Assembly: GCA_963830885.1 (NCBI GenBank)
Contig: CAWHOA010000026.1
Coordinates: 69,663-133,662, forward strand
Direction of reading: 5' to 3'
DNA length: 64,000 bases
Source: JAIBJN01 sp963830885
GTDB lineage: Bacteria > Actinomycetota > Thermoleophilia > Gaiellales > Gaiellaceae
The translations under genes were made by a program, and so were the position numbers. This document shows positions 34,836-42,891 of this stretch, one piece after another (position 1 is the first letter of the stretch; each line of letters starts with the position of its first letter). The notes beneath the pieces were generated by a model that was given only the letters and a program-made list of their open reading frames with translations, searched no databases and was not told where the DNA came from.

Positions 34836-34890
34836 CTAGGAGGGTTTGGCGAAGGACAGCCTGCGCGGATCCTCCGCCAACCCCTCCTAG
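34836..34890 (+). repeat. Dispersed element, short copy 4 (55 bp, core deleted)
   Basis: Left arm CTAGGAGGGTTTGGCGAAGG, then ACAGCCTGCG as in copies 2 and 3, then directly the right arm CCTCCGCCAACCCCTCCTAG. The core between is missing, leaving a bare hairpin. It ends on the TAG stop of the SDR gene below, as copies 1 and 2 do at gene ends. Confidence 0.75.
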
Positions 34891-35609
34891 CGCGCGAGCC
34901 AGCCGCCGTCGACGGGCAGGACGGTCCCGTTGACGTACTCCGATTCGGGCAGGCAGAGGAAGGCCACGGCGCCGGCGATGTCCTCACCCCGGGCCCAGCG
35001 GCCGACGGGGATGCGGGACGAGATCTCGGCGAACCGCTTCTCGTCCTCGCGCAGGGGCGCCGTCAGCTCCGTCTCCACCCAGCCGGGCGCGACCGCGTTC
35101 ACGCGGATGCCGAGCGGTGCCCACTCGTTCGCCTGGGCTTTCATGAGCTGGGCGATGGCGCCCTTCGAGGCAGCGTAGGCGAGCGTGTTGATGCCGGCGT
35201 GGAAGGACATCATCGACGCGATGTGGACGATCCGGCCGCCGTCGCCCTGCTCGACCATGCGGCGCGCGGCCGCGCGGGAGACGACGAACGCGCCGACGAG
35301 GTTCACCTCGAGCACGCGGCGCAGCTCCTCGACCGGCAGCTCGAGCGCCGGCGCCCGGAACATCGTCCCCGCGTTGCAGACGCAGATGTCGACGCGGCCG
35401 AGCTGCTCGGCAGCCTCCTCGAGCGCGCGCTCGGCGTCCTCGGAGCTCTCGAGGTCGCACTTGACCCAGACGCCGGGCCCTTCGCTCCGCTGCAGCGTCG
35501 CCACCTGCGCGCCCAGCTCCTCGAGGCGGCGCGCGACCGCCTCGCCGATTCCGCGGCTCGCGCCGGTGACGACCGCGCCCTTGCCCTGAAGGGGGCTAGC
35601 GCTCGACAT
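34887..35609 (-). CDS. SDR family oxidoreductase
   Basis: 240 residues: GAVVTGASRGIGEAVARRLE (cofactor), VDICVCNAGTMFRAP, IVHIASMMSFHAG with catalytic serine and LAYAASKGAIAQLMKAQANE (Tyr-x-x-x-Lys), ending VNGTVLPVDGGWLAR. Similar in pattern to 2-deoxygluconate/KduD-type dehydrogenases. The start overlaps the cupin gene by 14 nt; a KdgF-like cupin plus KduD-like SDR would fit uronate or deoxy-uronate catabolism, but this is inference. Confidence 0.85.
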   Translation of the reverse strand: MSSASPLQGKGAVVTGASRGIGEAVARRLEELGAQVATLQRSEGPGVWVKCDLESSEDAERALEEAAEQLGRVDICVCNAGTMFRAPALELPVEELRRVLEVNLVGAFVVSRAAARRMVEQGDGGRIVHIASMMSFHAGINTLAYAASKGAIAQLMKAQANEWAPLGIRVNAVAPGWVETELTAPLREDEKRFAEISSRIPVGRWARGEDIAGAVAFLCLPESEYVNGTVLPVDGGWLAR

Positions 35610-36009
35610 GGCCGCTTCCTCCGTCGGCTCCGAGAACGAGGTCGCGCGCGGGGTCCTCGACGTGGTCGAGCGGCACGGGCGCGAGCGCCTCGAAGAAGGT
35701 GAGGCCGTTCTCCGAGTAGAGCTCGTGCTCGACGCCGCGGTTGATCACGCACACGTCGCCGGGGACGAGCGTCTTCGTCTCGTCTCCGATCGTGACCTCG
35801 ACCGAGCCGTCGACGATCGCCATCAGCTGCTCCGTGTGCTCGTGGGCGTGACGGCGAACGGTCGTGCCCGGGTCGTAGGTGACGCGGCAGAGCAGCACCT
35901 GGTCGCCGCCGATCGAGTGGACGGCGACGCCGGGAAAGATCCAGAACGGGTCCCGCCCCGTCCAGGTGCCGAAGGGCGAGACCCGCTCCTGATCCAGCTC
36001 AGAACCCAT
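35596..36009 (-). CDS. Cupin domain protein (KdgF-like)
   Basis: 137 residues, single cupin barrel. Metal-binding motif 1 HAHEHTEQLMAIVDG supplies two His and a Glu, and motif 2 GDVCVINRGVEHEL supplies the last His. KdgF-type cupins open the ring of 4,5-unsaturated uronates; other small cupins are isomerases or dioxygenases. It lies between the Mo-hydroxylase operon and the SDR, with only 14 nt after the Mo-subunit stop, so it may be co-transcribed with them. Confidence 0.8.
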   Translation of the reverse strand: MGSELDQERVSPFGTWTGRDPFWIFPGVAVHSIGGDQVLLCRVTYDPGTTVRRHAHEHTEQLMAIVDGSVEVTIGDETKTLVPGDVCVINRGVEHELYSENGLTFFEALAPVPLDHVEDPARDLVLGADGGSGHVER

Positions 36010-36023
36010 TCCGGGACGGGTTC

Positions 36024-37139
36024 CTACTCATCGACGAGGATGAACCCGTGTCCCTCGGCGTCCTTGCCGGCGCTCGAGGAGACACTGCGGATCGAGATCG
36101 GCTCGTCGAAGATCACCCGCTTGCCGTCGCGTCGCGGCTCCGCCTTCTCGGCCAGCGCCCTGAGAACGCGCTCCGGGGTGGCGGGGCACTCGGTGACCCA
36201 CACGCCGATGGCGTCGTGAATCGCGGAGCAGATCGCCGGCGGCTGGGCGTTGTTCGCCATCTCGCCGATCGCCTTGGCGCCAAAGGGCCCGTCGGCGGAG
36301 GGGTTCTCGATGATCACGTTGTCCAGCTCGGGGAGATCCTCGAGGGAGGGCATGAGGTAGGCGCCGAACTCCCCGCCGCGGTGGTCGACCGACGGGTAGT
36401 ACGGGTACGCGGCCTCGAGCAGGCCCAGGCCGAGCCCCATCATCGCGCCCCCGTCGATCTGGCCCTCGACGAGCATCGGGTTGATCGCCCGGCCCACGTC
36501 GTAGACCTGGACGAGCTTCTCGACGGTCACCTCGCCGGTCTCGTCGTCCACCTCGACCTCGGCCACGCAGGCGGCGTAGGAGATGGCCGAGTGCGGCTCG
36601 ATCTCGACCGCGCCGGTGTCGTCGTCGACCGCGGCGAAGGGCTTGAAGGCAGCGCCGGTGCCGGTGATCAGCTCGCCGTGGACCCACGTCGCCGCGGCCG
36701 CCACGTCGGAGATCGAGATCTTCCGGTCGGGCGCGCCCTTGGCGACGACCTCGCCGTCGGCGATCTCGAGGTCGGCCGGGTCGATCTCCAGCTCCCTCGA
36801 GGCGATGTCGAGCACGCGCTCGCGCGCCTTCTCGGCCGCGAAGCGCACGGCGTTGCCGCCGATGAACGTCCCGCGCGAGGCGAAGCTGCCGGTGCAGACC
36901 GGGGACGAGTCGGTGTTCGTGTTGTCCATCGTGACCCAGTCGTACGGGACGCCGAGCGTGTCGGCCACGATCTGCGTGTGGACCGTCCGCGAGCCCTGGC
37001 CGATGTCGACCGTGCCCGCGAAGACATCCACGCGGCCGTCCGGCTTGAGCTTGACCCACGCCTGGCTCGGGTCGCCGTTCTGGTTCATTCCCGTGGGGTA
37101 CTCGATGGTCGCGATCCCGCGACCCTTGTGCTTGGCCAT
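36024..37139 (-). CDS. Xanthine dehydrogenase-family Mo subunit, C-terminal polypeptide
   Basis: 371 residues corresponding to the second molybdopterin-binding half of a Mo hydroxylase large subunit. GTVDIGQGSRTVHTQIVAD is the Moco-contact loop, SFASRGTFIGGNAVRFAAE another, and GPFGAKAIGEMANNAQPPA holds the active-site glutamate (GAKAIGE). The first half is the separate gene just upstream; ATG 37139 overlaps its stop (TGATG). Both halves are complete and coupled, so this is a true two-chain subunit or a single stop introduced at the joint. The hydroxylated substrate is unknown. Confidence 0.85.
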   Translation of the reverse strand: MAKHKGRGIATIEYPTGMNQNGDPSQAWVKLKPDGRVDVFAGTVDIGQGSRTVHTQIVADTLGVPYDWVTMDNTNTDSSPVCTGSFASRGTFIGGNAVRFAAEKARERVLDIASRELEIDPADLEIADGEVVAKGAPDRKISISDVAAAATWVHGELITGTGAAFKPFAAVDDDTGAVEIEPHSAISYAACVAEVEVDDETGEVTVEKLVQVYDVGRAINPMLVEGQIDGGAMMGLGLGLLEAAYPYYPSVDHRGGEFGAYLMPSLEDLPELDNVIIENPSADGPFGAKAIGEMANNAQPPAICSAIHDAIGVWVTECPATPERVLRALAEKAEPRRDGKRVIFDEPISIRSVSSSAGKDAEGHGFILVDE

Positions 37140-38509
37140 CAGTCCTCACCCCCGTCGGTCGCCACGGATGCCTTCAGGTGGTCGGGCAGGAGGTCGCCGC
37201 TGCGCGGCTCGTTCGTCATCGCGCGAAGGTCGGCCGGCAGCTCGTGGCCGACGCGCTCCGCCGCGGCGAGCATCACCGCCACGGTGGAGGGGTCCTTGAG
37301 CTGCACCATGTTCCCGCTCAGGTCGCCGATGCGGTTCGCGTTCTTCAGCCGCACCGCGAACGGGTCGAGACCGAGCACCTCGGCGATGCGGTTCATGTGC
37401 AGCTCGGCCGCGTAGGAGACCGAGGTGACGCCGAAGCCGCGCATGGCCGTCGTCGGCACGCGGTTCGTGAACGCGACGTAGCCGTTGAAGCTCAGGTTCG
37501 GGATCGTGTAGGCGCCGGTGTGGTGGAACGCGTGCTTCGTCAGCCCGTAGGAGGAGAAGCGCGTGTAGGCGCCGGCGTCGTGGAGGGTCAGCATCTTGCG
37601 TCCGAGGATCCAGCCGTCGCTCGTGACCGCGTCGGCGATCTCCATGTGCCAGGGCGCCCGCGTGGACGAGGCGAGGAACTCCTCCTCGCGCGTCCAGCGC
37701 CACTTGACCGGCCGCTGCGCCTTCATGGCGAGCAGCGAGCAGATCGTCTCGGTGGCCGTGTCCACCTTGCCGCCGAAGCCGCCCCCGACGGTGCCGCCGA
37801 CGAACTTCAGCTTGTTCAGCGGGCACTGCAGGTGCGCGGCGACGACGCCCATGGAGAAGTACATCGCCTGCGTGCACGAGTAGATCGTCAGCCGCCCGTC
37901 CGCCTCCGGCACGGCGAGCGCCGTCTGCGGCTCGAGCGGGCAGTGCTCGATCGCCTGCGGGCGGTAGACGCCCTCGACGATCACGTCGGCGTCCGCAAAG
38001 GCCTTCTCGACGTCGCCCTTGCGGATGCGCCGGTGGTCGTGCGGCCCGAAGTGGTTGTAGACCGGCCCCCAGGGATGGATCCGCGCGGACTCGGGGTCGA
38101 AGGCCTTGCGTATGTCGAAGATCGGCTCGCGCTCCTCGTAGGCGATCTCGATCGCCTCGACGCCGGCCTGCGCAAGCTCCTCCGTCTCGGCGGCCACGAC
38201 GGCGATCGGCTGGCCCTTGTAGCGGACCTCGTCCTCCGCGAGGAGCGGCTCGTCGCCCGGGACGCCCAGCCCGGAGAGGTGGCCGTAGACGTTGAGCGGG
38301 ACGTCGTCCTTCGTGATGACCGCGTGGACGCCCGGGATCGCGTCGGCCTTGCCCGTGTCGAGCTTCGTGATCCCCGCGTAGTGGTGGGGCGAACGCAGGG
38401 CTTTCGCCCAGAGCGTCCCGGGAACACGGACGTCGTCGACGTACGTGATCCGTCCGGTGACCTGCGCCATCCCGTCGTAGCGGGGCAGGCGAGCGCCGAC
38501 AGCCTTCAT
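37139..38509 (-). CDS. Xanthine dehydrogenase-family Mo subunit, N-terminal polypeptide
   Basis: 456 residues: the a/b hammerhead domain (ARLPRYDGMAQVTGRITYVD, YKGQPIAVVAAETEELAQAG) followed by Moco-binding domain 1 with IEHCPLEPQTALAVPEADG, FVGGTVGGGFGGKVDTATE, KAQRPVKWRWTREEEFLAS and TTAMRGFGVTSVSYAAELHM. It ends where the second Moco domain should start. ATG 38509 overlaps the 2Fe-2S gene stop (ATGA). With the FAD and 2Fe-2S proteins it makes a four-gene molybdenum hydroxylase, probably oxidising an N-heterocycle or aldehyde. Confidence 0.88.
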   Translation of the reverse strand: MKAVGARLPRYDGMAQVTGRITYVDDVRVPGTLWAKALRSPHHYAGITKLDTGKADAIPGVHAVITKDDVPLNVYGHLSGLGVPGDEPLLAEDEVRYKGQPIAVVAAETEELAQAGVEAIEIAYEEREPIFDIRKAFDPESARIHPWGPVYNHFGPHDHRRIRKGDVEKAFADADVIVEGVYRPQAIEHCPLEPQTALAVPEADGRLTIYSCTQAMYFSMGVVAAHLQCPLNKLKFVGGTVGGGFGGKVDTATETICSLLAMKAQRPVKWRWTREEEFLASSTRAPWHMEIADAVTSDGWILGRKMLTLHDAGAYTRFSSYGLTKHAFHHTGAYTIPNLSFNGYVAFTNRVPTTAMRGFGVTSVSYAAELHMNRIAEVLGLDPFAVRLKNANRIGDLSGNMVQLKDPSTVAVMLAAAERVGHELPADLRAMTNEPRSGDLLPDHLKASVATDGGED

Positions 38510-39012
38510 GCCTGGCTCCCTTCGGTGAGGGTCTCGGGCTCCCGGTCGCGGCGCGTGTCCACGTCGCCGCGGGCCGCCGCCTCGACGGCCTCGACGATCT
38601 TCACGTAGCCGGTGCACCGGCACATGTGGCCGGCGAGACCTTCGATGATCTGGTCGCGGCCCGCGCCCGGCTCGCGCTCGAGCAGGGAGTGCGCCGCGAG
38701 CATGAAGCCGGAGACGCAGAAGCCGCACTGGGTGGCGTAGTTGTCGAAGAACGCGGCCTGGACCGGCGCGAGCTCGCCGTTCGTGCCGAGGCCCTCGACC
38801 GTGGTGACGGACGCCCCGTCGACCGCGGCGAGCGGGACGAGGCAGGAGCGCCGCGGCTCGCCGTCCACGAGGACGGTGCACGCGCCGCAGCCGCCCTGGA
38901 GGCAGCCCGCCTTGGGGCTCGTGATCGCAAGCTCTTCACGCAGAGCGGTGAGGAGCGACTCGAGCGGCGGGGTCTCGAGGTCACGTTCGATGCCGTTGAC
39001 CAGCAGCTTCAT
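38506..39012 (-). CDS. 2Fe-2S subunit of a molybdenum hydroxylase
   Basis: 168 residues. The plant-type ferredoxin cluster motif GCLQGGCGACTVLVDGEPRR-SC binds cluster II, and CGFCVSGFML with CRCTGY binds cluster I. The electron path runs from the Mo subunits through this protein to FAD. Length is typical (about 160). It sits 12 nt after the FAD-subunit gene and overlaps the Mo gene by ATGA. A charged C-terminal tail (about 20 residues) is not part of the fold. Confidence 0.93.
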   Translation of the reverse strand: MKLLVNGIERDLETPPLESLLTALREELAITSPKAGCLQGGCGACTVLVDGEPRRSCLVPLAAVDGASVTTVEGLGTNGELAPVQAAFFDNYATQCGFCVSGFMLAAHSLLEREPGAGRDQIIEGLAGHMCRCTGYVKIVEAVEAAARGDVDTRRDREPETLTEGSQA

Positions 39013-39024
39013 GCAGCAGCCTCC

Positions 39025-39810
39025 TTAGAGCCGACCGAGCGCCTGCTCGACCAGGCGCGGCAGCATCGTGCCGCGGTACCAGGCCGACGCGAGCGCGTCG
39101 TCGTGGGGCGAGACGTCGTCGGCCGCTCCGGCAGCGGCACCGGCGGCATCGGCTCCGCCGGCGAGCGCCTGCTCGACGGACGGAAGGCGCTGCGCGCGCG
39201 GGCCGGCCCCGGAGACCGCGACGCGGACGCCGTCGGCGCCCTCGGCCGCGGCGACGGCCATGATCGTGTAGTTGTGCGCGTGCGGCCGGCCCAGCGCCGC
39301 GGCCGCGGCGCGTGTGGGCTGGTCGACCTCGAGCTCGAGGACGAGACGGCCCTCGCCGCCCGCAAGGAAGTCGTCGATCGACTCGGTGCGCTCGCCGCCG
39401 GCGCCGGCCGAGCGGACGCGCGCGCCCAGCGCGAGCAAAGGCGCCTGGAGGTCGCCGCGGGGCGACTCGGCCGCCGGGGCGGCGCAGACGTTGCCGCCGA
39501 TGGTGGCCTGGCTCCGGATCTCGTAGTCGCCGACGTAGGCGGCGAAGGTCGAGAGCGGCTCGGGCGTCGCGCCGACGAGGGCGAGGACCGGCGTCGTCGC
39601 GCCGATGCGCACCGTGCCGTTCTCGCTCGTGATCCCGGCGAGGCCGGCCTTCGCGAGCAGGAGCGCCCGTTCGGGCCGCAGGCGGCCGGAGCTCAGCTCC
39701 GGCATGACGATCGTGCCGCCGGCGACGACCGTGATGCCTCCGCCGTCGCCGAAGGACGCGACCGCCTCCTCGGGTGACGTGGGGACGAGGACGTTCGTGG
39801 AGTGCGTCAT
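39025..39810 (-). CDS. FAD-binding subunit of a molybdenum hydroxylase
   Basis: 261 residues, CoxM-type flavoprotein. FAD loops ITVVAGGTIVMPELSSG and RSQATIGGNVCAAPAAESPR (the ATIGGN motif) are present, then the C-terminal domain with VSGAGPRAQRLPSVEQAL. First gene of the operon running to 36024. The MoxR-type ATPase gene starts 105 bp away on the other strand, so the region between is a divergent promoter; TAGGAT near 39848-39853 on the minus strand may be its -10 box. Confidence 0.9.
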   Translation of the reverse strand: MTHSTNVLVPTSPEEAVASFGDGGGITVVAGGTIVMPELSSGRLRPERALLLAKAGLAGITSENGTVRIGATTPVLALVGATPEPLSTFAAYVGDYEIRSQATIGGNVCAAPAAESPRGDLQAPLLALGARVRSAGAGGERTESIDDFLAGGEGRLVLELEVDQPTRAAAAALGRPHAHNYTIMAVAAAEGADGVRVAVSGAGPRAQRLPSVEQALAGGADAAGAAAGAADDVSPHDDALASAWYRGTMLPRLVEQALGRL

Positions 39811-39903
39811 GTGTGCTTTCGGGGTGGAGGGTGGACTTTCGCCGATCCTAACCCACGCGCCCTGGCGCAGGTGCCTCCAGCGCAGGTGCCATCGGGCCGT
39901 CGC

Positions 39904-39909
39904 TAGGCT
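39904..39909 (+). promoter_or_regulatory. -10 hexamer TAGGCT before the MoxR-type gene
   Basis: TAGGCT lies 6 nt before GTG 39916; the context CTAGGCTCCG recurs at 58871 before another gene. Confidence 0.5.
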
Positions 39910-39915
39910 CCGTTC

Positions 39916-40797
39916 GTGGGCTTCGCGACCATCGACGAGCTGGAGGCGGCCCTCCACGACGCGGCCTACCTCCCTGATCGCGGCCTTGCGACGTCGCTCT
40001 TCCTCTCGCTGACCCTCGAGAAGCCGCTGCTGCTCGAAGGGGAGGCAGGCGTCGGCAAGACCGAGGCCGGCAAGGCGCTCGCGAGCGCCCTCGGCGCCCG
40101 CCTGATCCGGCTCCAGTGCTACGAGGGCCTGGACATCGCCCACGCCGTCTACGAGTGGAACTACCTCCGCCAGCTCCTGCGCATCCGCGCCGCGCAGGAG
40201 GGCACCGTCTCCGAGGAGGAGCTGTTCGGCCGGGAGTTCCTGATCCGGCGCCCGTTGCTCGAGGCGGTCGAGAGCGAGGAGCCGGTCGTGCTTCTGATCG
40301 ACGAGATCGACCGCGCCGACGACGAGTTCGAGGCGTTCCTGCTCGAGGTCCTCTCGGACTTCCAGATCACGATTCCCGAGGTGGGCACGATCCACGCGGA
40401 GCGGCGGCCCGCCGTCGTTCTCACCTCCAACCGGACGCGCGAGCTGCACGACGCGCTCAAGCGGCGTTGCCTCTTCCACTGGATCGGGCACCCGAGCCTC
40501 GAGCGCGAGATCGAGATCGTCAGGCTGCGGGTTCCCGGGATTCCGGAGCAGCTGGCTCTCGAGACGGCGGCCTTCGTGCACGGCCTGCGCGGGCTCGACC
40601 TCGCCAAGCCCCCCGGCGTGGCGGAGACGATCGACTGGTCGCACGCGCTCGCCGCGCTCGGGCGCGACGAGCTGGATGCGGCGGTCGTCGAGGAGACGCT
40701 GGGGTCCGTGCTCAAGTACCACGAGGACCTCGAGCTCGTGCGCGACTCGGCCCTTGCCGCGCTCGTCGAGCAGGCGCGCGCCGTCCGGGCGTCGTGA
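39916..40797 (+). CDS. MoxR/CoxD-type AAA+ ATPase
   Basis: 293 residues. Walker A LLLEGEAGVGKTEAGKALA, Walker B VVLLIDEIDRADDEFEAF, sensor 1 in AVVLTSNRTRELHDALKRRC, and the MoxR lid region. These ATPases work with a VWA protein to insert metals or mature enzymes; CoxD with CoxE acts on Mo hydroxylases such as CO dehydrogenase. The neighbouring Mo hydroxylase operon is therefore the likely client. Stop overlaps the VWA gene (GTGA). Confidence 0.92.
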   Translation: MGFATIDELEAALHDAAYLPDRGLATSLFLSLTLEKPLLLEGEAGVGKTEAGKALASALGARLIRLQCYEGLDIAHAVYEWNYLRQLLRIRAAQEGTVSEEELFGREFLIRRPLLEAVESEEPVVLLIDEIDRADDEFEAFLLEVLSDFQITIPEVGTIHAERRPAVVLTSNRTRELHDALKRRCLFHWIGHPSLEREIEIVRLRVPGIPEQLALETAAFVHGLRGLDLAKPPGVAETIDWSHALAALGRDELDAAVVEETLGSVLKYHEDLELVRDSALAALVEQARAVRAS

Positions 40798-41921
40798 GCG
40801 GCGAGCAGGCGATCGTCCGCCAGCTCGTCACGTTCGGCCGCTGCCTGCGCGAGGCCGGCCTCGAGGTCGGGCCAGGCCGGCTCGCCGACGCGCTCACCGG
40901 CCTCACGCATGTGGACGTGACGCGGCCGGACGACGTCTACTGGACGCTCCGCGCGACCCTCGTCACCAGGGTCGAGGAGATCGAGCCGTTCGACCGTGCC
41001 TTCCGCGCCTGGTTCCTGCGCAGGCCGACGCAGGCGGACGGGCGCGCGGCGCCCCCGCCGCCCACGCGGCGCGTCCTCGAGCAGCACACGCGCGCGGACG
41101 GGAGCTCCCGGGAGGAAGCCGGCGACCCGAGCGAGATCGGCTGGAGCGCGCACGAGGTCCTGCGCGAGAAGGACTTCGCCGCCATGACGCCCGAGGAGCT
41201 CGTGCGCCTGCGGGCGCTGCTCGAGCAGGTCGCTGCCCGCCGGCCCCTCCGTCGCTCGCGCCGGCTGCGCCCGCACCACCGGGGCCGGGTCGTCGACCTC
41301 CGCCGGATTGCGCGCCTCTCCCTCGCCACCGGCGGCGACCCGCTCGAGCGCGCCTTCCGCCGCCGCGCGGAGACCCCGCGCAAGCTCGTCGTCCTCTGCG
41401 ACGTCTCCGGCTCGATGGAGAAGTACGCGCGCGCCTTGCTCCTCTTCCTCCACGCGGCCGTCGGCTCGGGTCGCGGGGCCGAGGTCTTCGCCTTCGGGAC
41501 GAGGCTGACGCGCCTGACGCCGGAGCTCGCCACGCGCGATCCCGAGAAGGCGCTCGCCGCCGCGTCCGACCGAGTGGTGGACTGGGCCGCCGGCACGCGC
41601 ATCGGCGACGCGCTGAAGGCCTACAACGACCTCTGGGGCAGGCGCGCGCTCACGCGCGGCGCGGTCGTCGTGATCGTCTCCGACGGGTGGGACCGCGGCG
41701 ACCCGGCCCTCGTCGGCCGTGAGATGGCCCGGCTCTCCCGCGCCGCCTACGCGGTCGTCTGGGTCAACCCGCTGAAGGGCCACCCGGCCTACCAGCCGCT
41801 GGCCGGCGGTATGCAGGCGGCCCTCCCGTTCGTCGACCGCTTCCTCCCCGGCCACAACCTGGCGAGCCTCGAGGAGCTGGCGGACGTGCTGGCCGGGATC
41901 GAGCGGCGACACGCGGCCTGA
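40794..41921 (+). CDS. coxE: VWA domain protein (CoxE type)
   Basis: 375 residues. An N-terminal helical region (RQLVTFGRCLREAGLEVGPG, DDVYWTLRATLVTRVEEIEP) and a basic middle (LRRSRRLRPHHRGRVVDLRR) precede the VWA fold with MIDAS motif LVVLCDVSGSMEKYARALLL, the threonine in WAAGTRIGDALKAYND and VVVIVSDGWDRGDP. Acts with the MoxR-type ATPase on the Mo hydroxylase. GTG 40794 overlaps the ATPase stop. Confidence 0.9.
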   Translation: MSGEQAIVRQLVTFGRCLREAGLEVGPGRLADALTGLTHVDVTRPDDVYWTLRATLVTRVEEIEPFDRAFRAWFLRRPTQADGRAAPPPPTRRVLEQHTRADGSSREEAGDPSEIGWSAHEVLREKDFAAMTPEELVRLRALLEQVAARRPLRRSRRLRPHHRGRVVDLRRIARLSLATGGDPLERAFRRRAETPRKLVVLCDVSGSMEKYARALLLFLHAAVGSGRGAEVFAFGTRLTRLTPELATRDPEKALAAASDRVVDWAAGTRIGDALKAYNDLWGRRALTRGAVVVIVSDGWDRGDPALVGREMARLSRAAYAVVWVNPLKGHPAYQPLAGGMQAALPFVDRFLPGHNLASLEELADVLAGIERRHAA

Positions 41922-41968
41922 CGTGTTAGGTTCGCGCCTCCCGCGATCAGACGGAAAGGACTAGGGAG

Positions 41969-42880
41969 ATGGGTGTGAACGTGAAGTCCGACGCGCTCCT
42001 GGAGCTCGTCGACGAGGGCGCCGCGGTCGAGCAGGTCGCCACCGGTTTCACCTTCACGGAGGGCCCGATCTGGAACCACGCCGAGCGCTTCCTCCTCTTC
42101 AGCGACATGCCCGGCAACGTCCGGCGGAAGTGGAGCGAGGCCGAGGGCGTCGTCGAGGTGATGCGGCCCTCCAACAAGTGCAACGGCATGACCTACGAGG
42201 CCGCCGGGACGCTGCTCGTCTGCGAGCACGCGACGAGCTTGCTCGTCCGCGAGCACCCCGACGGCACGCGCGAGACGGTCGCCTCGCACTTCGAGGGCAA
42301 GGAGCTGAACAGCCCCAACGACGTCACCGTCCACTCCGACGGCTCGATCTACTTCAGCGACCCGTGGTACGGGCGCATGCCGGTCTTCGGCGTCGAGCGC
42401 GAGCGCGACCTCGGCTTCCAGGGCGTCTACCGCATTCCGCCGGGAGGCGGTGACCCCGAGCTCGTCGTCGGTCGTGACGAGTACGAGCAGCCCAACGGGG
42501 TCTGCTTCTCCCCGGGCGAGTCGCAGCTCTACATCAACGACACCCCGGGGGCCTTCATCAAGATCTACGACGTCAACGCCGACGGCTCGCTCGCCAACGG
42601 GCGCATGTTCTTCGAGGGCATCGGCTCCGGTGTGATCGAGGAGGGCATCCCGGACGGGATGAAGTGCGACGAGCGCGGCAACATCTGGGTGACGGGCCCG
42701 GGCGGCATCTGGGTGATCAGCTCGGACGGCGAGCACCTGGGGACGATCGAGGTGCCCGAGAACACCGGCAACCTCACCTGGGGCGGCGACGACTGGCACA
42801 CCCTCTTCATCCCGAGCTCGACCTCCCTGTACTCGATCCGCACCAAGGTCGGCCCGCGCCGCGAGCCGTACATGGGCTGA
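41969..42880 (+). CDS. SMP-30/gluconolactonase family lactonase
   Basis: 303 residues, six-bladed propeller with metal ligands at the expected sites: TFTEGPIWNHAERFLLFSD (Glu), PSNKCNGMTYEAAGTLLVCE, KELNSPNDVTVHSDGSIYFS (Asn), EQPNGVCFSPGESQLYINDT and GIPDGMKCDERGNIWVTGPG (Asp). Hydrolyses an aldonolactone or related lactone in the cytoplasm. First of the nine-gene run ending at 49856. It may serve the sugar-acid operon at 24995-31497, which has no lactonase of its own. Confidence 0.9.
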   Translation: MGVNVKSDALLELVDEGAAVEQVATGFTFTEGPIWNHAERFLLFSDMPGNVRRKWSEAEGVVEVMRPSNKCNGMTYEAAGTLLVCEHATSLLVREHPDGTRETVASHFEGKELNSPNDVTVHSDGSIYFSDPWYGRMPVFGVERERDLGFQGVYRIPPGGGDPELVVGRDEYEQPNGVCFSPGESQLYINDTPGAFIKIYDVNADGSLANGRMFFEGIGSGVIEEGIPDGMKCDERGNIWVTGPGGIWVISSDGEHLGTIEVPENTGNLTWGGDDWHTLFIPSSTSLYSIRTKVGPRREPYMG

Positions 42881-42891
42881 AAGGAGACGCG

